This document shows, piece by piece, positions 17,540 to 22,336 of a DNA stretch of 22,336 nt. Source of the stretch: Cellvibrionales bacterium UBA4435 (GTDB lineage: Bacteria; Pseudomonadota; Gammaproteobacteria; Pseudomonadales; Porticoccaceae); assembly GCA_002390525.1 (NCBI GenBank), contig DGPR01000005.1, positions 1 through 22,336 of the forward strand, in the 5' to 3' direction. Positions within the stretch are counted from its first letter, which is position 1. Every line of letters begins with the position of its first letter. Under the pieces are notes generated by a model. It was not told the origin of the DNA, searched no databases, and saw only the letters and a list, made by a program, of their open reading frames with translations. Both the position numbers and the translations under genes were made by a program.

Positions 17540-18673
17540 TTATTTCGTGTAAATAGCTCCTAATACCGACGATTTTTCAGCCCCTGTAGCAGCCGGCACA
17601 TTTCCGGGTAACCCTTCAACAGTTTGTTTAGCCAACCAAGCAAAAGCTGAAGCCTCTACCCATTCTGGGGCAATTCCAAGTATAGACGTATTCTCTACAA
17701 CAATTGGTGCTATCAATTCTTTGAGACGATTAATCAAAACTGTGTTGTAGGCTCCACCACCACATATAAAGACCTCATTTATATTATATGAATAGAGCGA
17801 TAATGCTTTACTAATAGTTTGCGCTGTAAATTCCAATAATGTTGCTTGAATGTCTACCGGTCTATATTTTGGAAGCTGTTCAAGAAGAGATTCAAGCCAA
17901 TCGATGTTAAACAGTTCTGGGCCAGTGCTTTTTGGTGGAGATATAAACAGATAAGGAGTATCCATGAGATTTGAAAGAAGAGCTTTAATCGTCACACCTT
18001 GGGCTGCCCATGCTCCTCCTTTATCGTAATTTTTACCAATATTAATTTTAGTCCATTTATCCATCAATCCATTACCCGGACCTGTGTCATAGCCAAGAAC
18101 TGACTTATGTAGACCATCTCCTGGTAAAAAGGTGATATTTGAGATTCCACCAATATTAATTATAGCTCGCACAGAACCAGTTTTTTCAAAAAACGCTTTA
18201 TGAAAACCAGGAACTAAAGGAGCCCCCTGGCCGCCTAAAGCTATATCTCGACCCCGAAAATTCGCAACTGTCGTAATCCCTGTTTTTTCAACGATAGTAT
18301 TTGGATCTCCCACCTGTAAACTATATCCTTCATATTTTTTTATGCTAGCGCTTGGCGGATGATGCCTAATAGTCTGTCCATGACTACCAATTGCTATAAT
18401 ATCAGTGTTCGCTAATTTCGATAAAATGAGAAGCTCATTTGCAGCTTGTGAAAAAAGTAATCCTAAACATTTATCAAGTTTACTCAACCTATGTATTTCA
18501 TTTGAACCTGGAACAGCTAGTGAATATATCTCCTCTCTTATATCAGCACTAATTTTAATTGAATGAGTAAGCAGAATCTCGAATTTGTTGTATCCGAGGG
18601 CAATCAATACAGCGTCAATGCTGTCTGCGCTAGTTCCAGACATCAGTCCAATGAATTTTTTTTTGATACTCAT
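17540..18673 (-). CDS. anmK: Anhydro-N-acetylmuramic acid kinase
   Basis: Phosphorylates 1,6-anhydro-MurNAc recovered from peptidoglycan turnover and opens the anhydro ring, giving MurNAc-6-phosphate. The 377 residues (E. coli 369) show the ASKHA fold motifs: GLMSGTSADSIDAVL at 9-23, IGSHGQTIRH at 95-104, GGQGAPLVP at 147-155, INIGGISNIT at 172-181, and DTGPGNGLMD at 196-205 with Asp196 as the expected catalytic base. CGGGAYNT is in the C-terminal half. GTSADSID replaces the more common GTSxDGxD; variants of this loop occur in the family. It is 31 bases downstream of the M23 peptidase on the same strand, so they are probably co-transcribed: one cuts the wall, the other recycles it. Confidence 0.95.
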   Translation of the reverse strand: MSIKKKFIGLMSGTSADSIDAVLIALGYNKFEILLTHSIKISADIREEIYSLAVPGSNEIHRLSKLDKCLGLLFSQAANELLILSKLANTDIIAIGSHGQTIRHHPPSASIKKYEGYSLQVGDPNTIVEKTGITTVANFRGRDIALGGQGAPLVPGFHKAFFEKTGSVRAIINIGGISNITFLPGDGLHKSVLGYDTGPGNGLMDKWTKINIGKNYDKGGAWAAQGVTIKALLSNLMDTPYLFISPPKSTGPELFNIDWLESLLEQLPKYRPVDIQATLLEFTAQTISKALSLYSYNINEVFICGGGAYNTVLINRLKELIAPIVVENTSILGIAPEWVEASAFAWLAKQTVEGLPGNVPAATGAEKSSVLGAIYTK

Positions 18674-18704
18674 ATCTTATAATCCAGTTAATCAATATTT
18701 ATAT

Positions 18705-20078
18705 TTATTGTGTCGACAAGAAAGCTAGTTTGGATACCTTTTGATGCCTTTCAAGTTTTGCCATTAGGGGTTTTGTGATTCGATAAAATCTATCAAGCTC
18801 GTTTTTTTTCACAGGATCTGAGTGAGGAAGAGTTACATTGCGTGGATTTTTATGAGAGCCATTAACGAGAAACTCATAATGCAGATGAGGCCCGGTAGAG
18901 TAGCCGGTAGAACCTAGTATCCCAATTATTTGTCGCTGGGTAACCCTCATTCCTTTTTTAACTTTTCTTTTATGAAGGTGTAAGTATTTTGTGGTAATTC
19001 CACCACCATGTCGGATAAAAATATAGTTACCATTAGCTTTATTGTAGCTGCTAGCTATAACGCTCCCATCTCCTGAAGCAAAAACTGGCGTGCCAAGTGG
19101 AGCGACATAGTCCACTCCTCGATGCGCCATTATTTTTTTGTGGATAGGATGCATGCGTCTCAGGTTAAAATTAGAGCTAATACGAGTAAAATTAAGTGGC
19201 GCCCGAAGAAATGATTTGCAAATATTATGCCCTTCTGGCGTGAAGTAATTTACTTCTCCGCTACTATCTAGGTAACGAACTGCTTTGTAAGACTTCCCTT
19301 GATTGACGAACTCAGCCGCTAAAATTTTGCTTCCAGCAATCTTTTTTTCACTTAAATGAAGCCCCTCGTATAAAACAGAAAATTTATCCCCCTCCCTAAC
19401 ATCTAAAGCAAAATCAATATCCCAAGAAAAAATATTAGAAAGCTCCATAATTATATTATTTGGCAACCCAGATTTTTTACCACTAACAAATAGTGAATCT
19501 TTTATTATGGAATCACGATATATAGTAATTTTCTTAGGGCTAGAATCGATCTTTCTAGCAAAGAAACTGGCGCCCTTTTCACCATTCAATCTGGCATAAA
19601 TGTAAGATTCTTTGTTAGATTTTATATATTTTAATTTTTTTAATGACCCGTCACTTGAGAAGCCGAACTGTATTTTTTGACCTGGATGAATTTGCAGTAA
19701 AGGACTAGATAGATTATCTGAAGTAAATTCAATAACATTTTTTGCGGTTAAAGATTTCTTTTTGAAAATTGAACTAAGACTATCCCCATGTCTTATAATA
19801 TATTCACTCCATATTAATTCTTTTGGGACAATTTTTACTATATCCTCATCGTACGAAACTTCTGTTAGAGTTTTTTTATTATCAAGTTCATTAAGACTAT
19901 TCACATAAGAGTAAACTTTTTTGTGTTCGATATAATCCTCTTGTATGGAAAAATACAATATTATGATCAATATGAGTAAACCACATATCAGTGAATAGAT
20001 ACTTGTTCTATACTTATCAACCAGGGATGAACATACCGAGGAAGATTTTTTGTCGTTGTTAAGTCTATTTTTTGGCAT
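18705..20078 (-). CDS. M23 family metallopeptidase, MepM-like peptidoglycan DD-endopeptidase
   Basis: A 457-residue inner-membrane-anchored periplasmic protein. After a basic N-terminus there is one membrane helix at about 26-44, a LysM/OapA-like region starting HGDSLSSIFKKKSL at 97-110, a long linker domain, and a C-terminal LytM (M23) domain at about 300-415. The zinc site is intact: His319 and Asp323 (HxxxD in AHRGVDYVAP), and His398 and His400 (HxH in GPHLHYEF), with the catalytic His367 in YLHLH. An active enzyme cutting peptide cross-links is therefore expected, like E. coli MepM; the exact bond is inference. It is transcribed with anmK and divergently from tyrS. It heads that unit, with an extended -10 candidate upstream. 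Confidence 0.9.
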   Translation of the reverse strand: MPKNRLNNDKKSSSVCSSLVDKYRTSIYSLICGLLILIIILYFSIQEDYIEHKKVYSYVNSLNELDNKKTLTEVSYDEDIVKIVPKELIWSEYIIRHGDSLSSIFKKKSLTAKNVIEFTSDNLSSPLLQIHPGQKIQFGFSSDGSLKKLKYIKSNKESYIYARLNGEKGASFFARKIDSSPKKITIYRDSIIKDSLFVSGKKSGLPNNIIMELSNIFSWDIDFALDVREGDKFSVLYEGLHLSEKKIAGSKILAAEFVNQGKSYKAVRYLDSSGEVNYFTPEGHNICKSFLRAPLNFTRISSNFNLRRMHPIHKKIMAHRGVDYVAPLGTPVFASGDGSVIASSYNKANGNYIFIRHGGGITTKYLHLHKRKVKKGMRVTQRQIIGILGSTGYSTGPHLHYEFLVNGSHKNPRNVTLPHSDPVKKNELDRFYRITKPLMAKLERHQKVSKLAFLSTQ

Positions 20079-20111
20079 AATAAGTTTTGTGCTAGTTTCT
20101 CTAAAGTAGAC

Positions 20112-20120
20112 ATCATATCA
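20112..20120 (-). promoter_or_regulatory. Candidate extended -10 promoter for the M23 peptidase-anmK unit
   Basis: On the minus strand TGA followed by TATGAT (-10 hexamer at 20112-20117, 5 of 6) gives a TGn extended -10, about 34 bases before the ATG at 20078. No good -35 lies at 16-18 bases. The 170-base divergent gap to tyrS shows no equally good plus-strand promoter. Confidence 0.3.
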
Positions 20121-20248
20121 ATTTTCAATAGAAATCATTCTTAAGCATACAGTTGGTTTTTACAAGCCTGTTTACCTGATGTTTTTTTTTTCAATGAGAT
20201 AAGGTATTGTTTGGTTTCTGTCGATTTTGTTACGTTAGAGATTTGAAG

Positions 20249-21559
20249 ATGAATGATCAAAGTGAAAAGTTAATCGAGGACCTTCAGGCCAGAGGCCTCA
20301 TCGCGCAGATGACTTCAGCTGATAAGTTAGTAGAGCACCTATCTTCTGATAGTCGCTCATTATATTGTGGTTTCGATCCTACAGCAGATAGTCTACATAT
20401 TGGCAGCCTAGTACCTTTGTTAGTACTTAAGCGTTTCCAAGAAGCTGGCCACAAACCTATTGTGCTTCTTGGAGGAGCAACTGGCTTAATCGGTGATCCA
20501 AGCTTCAAAACACAAGAAAGAAAGTTAAACACACCTGAAATAGTTAAAGATTGGCTGCATCTTATAAAAAAACAGATATCTAAGTTTGTAGATTTCAGTA
20601 TTGCGGATTGTCCTGCAAAAATTGTTAATAACTTAGACTGGATAGAAAAAATAGACTTACTGACTTTTTTAAGAGATATCGGTAAACATTTCTCCATAAA
20701 TAATATGATTAATAAAGAGTCTGTTAAACAAAGACTTGAAAGAGATGGACAGGGTATATCCTACACAGAATTTACTTACATGTTGTTACAATCCTACGAT
20801 TTTTCTGAGCTTAATCGTCGCCATAATTGCACTATCCAGATTGGCGGTGCTGATCAATGGGGAAATATTGTTGGCGGAGTAGACCTCACAAGACGCTTAA
20901 ATGGCAGCCAAGTATTCGGTTTGACGTTGCCTTTAGTTACTAAGTCTGATGGTACGAAGTTTGGAAAGACAGAGTCAGGAACGATATGGCTTGATTCGAA
21001 AAAAACCTCTCCTTACACATTTTATCAATTTTGGATGAATACTTCAGACGCTGATGTATATACTTTTTTGAAACATTTTACTTACTTATCCTTGGATAAA
21101 ATTAAAGATATAGAAACAAACGACACAAACACTCAAGGGAGAAAGTCTGCTCAGGCTATATTGGCTGAGGAGGTAACAAGATTAGTCCATGGCCCTGATC
21201 AACTCACCGCTGTAAAAAGGATAACAAGTGAGCTTTTTTCTGGAGATCTTATGTTATTGGAAGAAAATGATCTAGTACAGCTTCAACAGGATGGACTACC
21301 ATCTGCAAGATTAAGTTTATCTGATCCGAATAAGCTAACCTTAACAAATTTACTATCAGATTGTGGTCTCGCACACTCTGGTCGCGAAGTAAAAGATGCA
21401 CTTTTGAAAAATGCAGTATTTATTAATGGTATACCAAAAGGATATGAAGATAATATGCAGGTATCTGATTGCTTCTCAATAAAAAATGCTCTTTACGGTA
21501 AATTTTTTATAGTTAAACTTGGAAAGAAAAAATATTTTTTATTTGAGCTCGAGAAATAA
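20249..21559 (+). CDS. tyrS: Tyrosyl-tRNA synthetase (TyrS type)
   Basis: Charges tRNA-Tyr with tyrosine; class I, dimeric, cytoplasmic. The frame is open from 20207, but the ATG at 20249 matches the E. coli N-terminus (MNDQSEKLIEDLQARGL) and gives 436 residues (E. coli 424). The catalytic domain has LYCGFDPTADSLHIGS at 38-53, where HIGS replaces the HIGH signature (E. coli HLGH). GGADQWGN is at 199-206, and KFGKTE at 237-242 is the KMSKS equivalent of the TyrS type. An S4 RNA-binding domain follows at about 370-436. It lies 517 bases upstream of 16S rRNA. I see no T-box or other leader control. Confidence 0.95.
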   Translation: MNDQSEKLIEDLQARGLIAQMTSADKLVEHLSSDSRSLYCGFDPTADSLHIGSLVPLLVLKRFQEAGHKPIVLLGGATGLIGDPSFKTQERKLNTPEIVKDWLHLIKKQISKFVDFSIADCPAKIVNNLDWIEKIDLLTFLRDIGKHFSINNMINKESVKQRLERDGQGISYTEFTYMLLQSYDFSELNRRHNCTIQIGGADQWGNIVGGVDLTRRLNGSQVFGLTLPLVTKSDGTKFGKTESGTIWLDSKKTSPYTFYQFWMNTSDADVYTFLKHFTYLSLDKIKDIETNDTNTQGRKSAQAILAEEVTRLVHGPDQLTAVKRITSELFSGDLMLLEENDLVQLQQDGLPSARLSLSDPNKLTLTNLLSDCGLAHSGREVKDALLKNAVFINGIPKGYEDNMQVSDCFSIKNALYGKFFIVKLGKKKYFLFELEK

Positions 21560-21603
21560 AGAAAAGGTATTATTTATCAAACAAAAATTACCTCTTAAAG
21601 AAA

Positions 21604-21622
21604 ATTTTCTTCTTAAGAAAAT
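21604..21622 (+). terminator. AT-rich hairpin after tyrS, weak terminator candidate
   Basis: ATTTTCTT (21604-21611), loop CTT, AAGAAAAT (21615-21622): a perfect 8-base stem, 44 bases after the tyrS stop. It has one G-C pair and no T-run after it, so intrinsic termination would be poor. Confidence 0.25.
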
Positions 21623-21694
21623 CATTAATAGCGTAAACATCAATACGACATAACAAGTAAATAAAAAAAAGAATTTATTTTATATAGAAATAGT

Positions 21695-21722
21695 TTGACA
21701 CCAGTTTATTAATGGCTACACT
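21695..21722 (+). promoter_or_regulatory. rRNA operon promoter P1
   Basis: Perfect -35 TTGACA (21695-21700), a 16-base spacer, -10 TACACT (21717-21722, 4 of 6), then a GC-rich discriminator GCGCGTCC. The A/T-rich tract immediately upstream (21660-21694) fits an UP element bound by the alpha subunit. Short 16-base spacer plus GC discriminator are hallmarks of growth-rate and ppGpp-controlled rrn P1 promoters; that control is inferred. Confidence 0.8.
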
Positions 21723-21806
21723 GCGCGTCCGTTTCAAGGTTAATTGAGATCAAAAAATTAACAGCGACAAATTGTAAATTTTTTACTAAAAAAATCACAG
21801 TTGTTG

Positions 21807-21834
21807 TTGACTTTAGATGGGCGTTCCTTAGAAT
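21807..21834 (+). promoter_or_regulatory. rRNA operon promoter P2
   Basis: TTGACT (21807-21812, 5 of 6), a 16-base spacer and TAGAAT (21829-21834, 5 of 6), 112 bases downstream of P1. An A/T-rich stretch (about 21770-21796) lies upstream. The discriminator ACCCAACCC is less G-rich than that of P1. A tandem P1-P2 layout at about 110-120 bases is also the E. coli rrn arrangement. Confidence 0.75.
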
Positions 21835-21861
21835 ACCCAACCCGCTCCTTAAGTGAGCAAC

Positions 21862-21898
21862 GTTCTTTAACAATCGATCAGATAATGAGTGTGGGTGC
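21862..21898 (+). promoter_or_regulatory. rrn leader antitermination site (boxA, boxC)
   Basis: GTTCTTTAACAAT (21862-21874) matches the E. coli rrn boxA sequence TGCTCTTTAACAAT almost base for base, and ATCAGATAATGAGTGTGGGT after it matches the following E. coli leader including boxC (GTGTGGG). Just upstream GCTC (21844-21847) and GAGC (21855-21858) can form a small boxB-like stem. BoxA RNA binds NusB/NusE so that polymerase ignores Rho and matures 16S correctly. Confidence 0.85.
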
Positions 21899-22076
21899 TT
21901 GCTGTGATGATCACGTGACAACGTATCATCAAATACAAGTAACTCACCAAAAATAATTACTTTAAATTTGGTAAGCTAAAGTGTTTGGCCATGTTTTGAG
22001 AAGTATCGCAGGTTTTTGTGAAACTACTCCCTCTTAGTCTAACTTTATAAAAGTTTGAAAGAGGTTAAAGAATATT

Positions 22077-22336
22077 GAACTGAAGAGTTTGATCATGGCT
22101 CAGATTGAACGCTGGCGGCAGGCCTTACACATGCAAGTCGAGCGAGAAATTTTCTTCGGAAAAGAGTAAAGCGGCGGACGGGTGAGTAACGCGTAGGAAT
22201 CTACCTAGTAGTGGGGGACAACATGTGGAAACGCATGCTAATACCGCATACGCCCTATGGGGGAAAGCAGGGGATCTTCGGACCTTGTGCTATTAGATGA
22301 GCCTGCGTCGGATTAGTTTGTTGGTAGGGTAATGGC
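22077..22336 (+). rRNA. rrs: 16S ribosomal RNA (5' part, cut by window end)
   Basis: The start is set by aligning GAAGAGTTTGATCATGGC with E. coli 16S position 6 onward. Conserved blocks follow: the GCTGGCGGCAGGCCTTACAC region, GGCGGACGGGTGAGTAACGC, and GCTAATACCGCATACG. About 260 of some 1,540 bases are present. The V1 loop is short (a 4-base TTCG-type tip). The V2 region resembles Pseudomonas and related gammaproteobacteria. Tight promoter and leader context confirm it as the head of an rRNA operon. Confidence 0.98.

Larger units (their letters stand above)
21560..22076 (+). other. rRNA operon promoter and leader region (no protein gene)
   Basis: These 517 bases between tyrS and 16S rRNA contain no supported protein gene. 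From left to right they hold an AT-rich hairpin after tyrS, an A/T-rich UP-like tract (about 21660-21694), tandem promoters P1 and P2, a boxB-like stem, boxA and boxC. A further 180 bases of leader follow, with a small hairpin AACTTT-ATA-AAAGTT at 22042-22056. The left strand of the RNase III processing stem should lie here, but its partner is beyond the window, so it cannot be drawn. Confidence 0.85.

Noticed and set aside
20284..20697. 137-codon minus-strand open frame
   Set aside because: Antisense shadow of the tyrS catalytic domain.
21709..21921. 70-codon minus-strand open frame in the rRNA leader
   Set aside because: Covers P1, P2 and boxA, which explain the sequence; no ribosome binding site or family resemblance.

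Overview
The window is an ordinary, densely packed stretch of a chromosome from an AT-rich gammaproteobacterium. The 5' end of a 16S rRNA gene at the right edge reads like a gammaproteobacterial 16S close to the Pseudomonas type. Two gene blocks keep an order I recall from Pseudomonas: coiled-coil protein/zapA/6S RNA/5-FCL facing ygfB-pepP-ubiH-ubiI, and argC-bactofilin-erpA-anmK-M23-tyrosyl-tRNA synthetase-rRNA. The low GC content (judged by eye) and low-divergence housekeeping proteins fit a low-GC member of the wider Pseudomonadales/Oceanospirillales/Cellvibrionales group. Genus cannot be fixed from this alone. No phage, IS element, CRISPR, toxin-antitoxin or defence gene is visible.

Left part (1-5691): the 3' end of a multi-pass membrane protein, probably an MFS-type transporter, overlaps a SrkA/YihE stress kinase. 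rpiA (ribose-5-phosphate isomerase) converges on srkA and diverges from ilvA (threonine deaminase), and pyruvate kinase converges on ilvA.

Middle part (5692-12469): on the minus strand lie a small coiled-coil protein, zapA, the 6S RNA gene ssrS, 5-formyl-THF cyclo-ligase and pyruvate kinase, head to tail. They diverge from a plus-strand operon of ygfB, pepP and two paralogous FAD hydroxylases of ubiquinone synthesis (ubiH, ubiI). These are followed by gcvH without gcvT or gcvP, and a small TIGR02647-type protein.

Right part (12521-22336): three haem genes (hemJ, hemL, hemB) lie head to tail on the minus strand and diverge from argC, bactofilin and erpA. anmK and an M23 endopeptidase form a minus-strand pair concerned with cell-wall remodelling and recycling. 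tyrS diverges from them and is followed by a 517-base rRNA leader with two strong promoters, a boxA-type antitermination site and the first 260 bases of 16S rRNA.

The genes cover core metabolism (pentose phosphate, glycolysis exit, isoleucine, arginine, haem, ubiquinone, folate, one-carbon), cell division, Fe-S assembly, wall turnover and translation. I did not find evidence for a previously undescribed system. The most useful oddities are the solitary gcvH, the TyrS-type synthetase in a locus where I recall Pseudomonas carrying TyrZ, the haem cluster, and the tandem rrn promoters with unusually short 16-base spacers.
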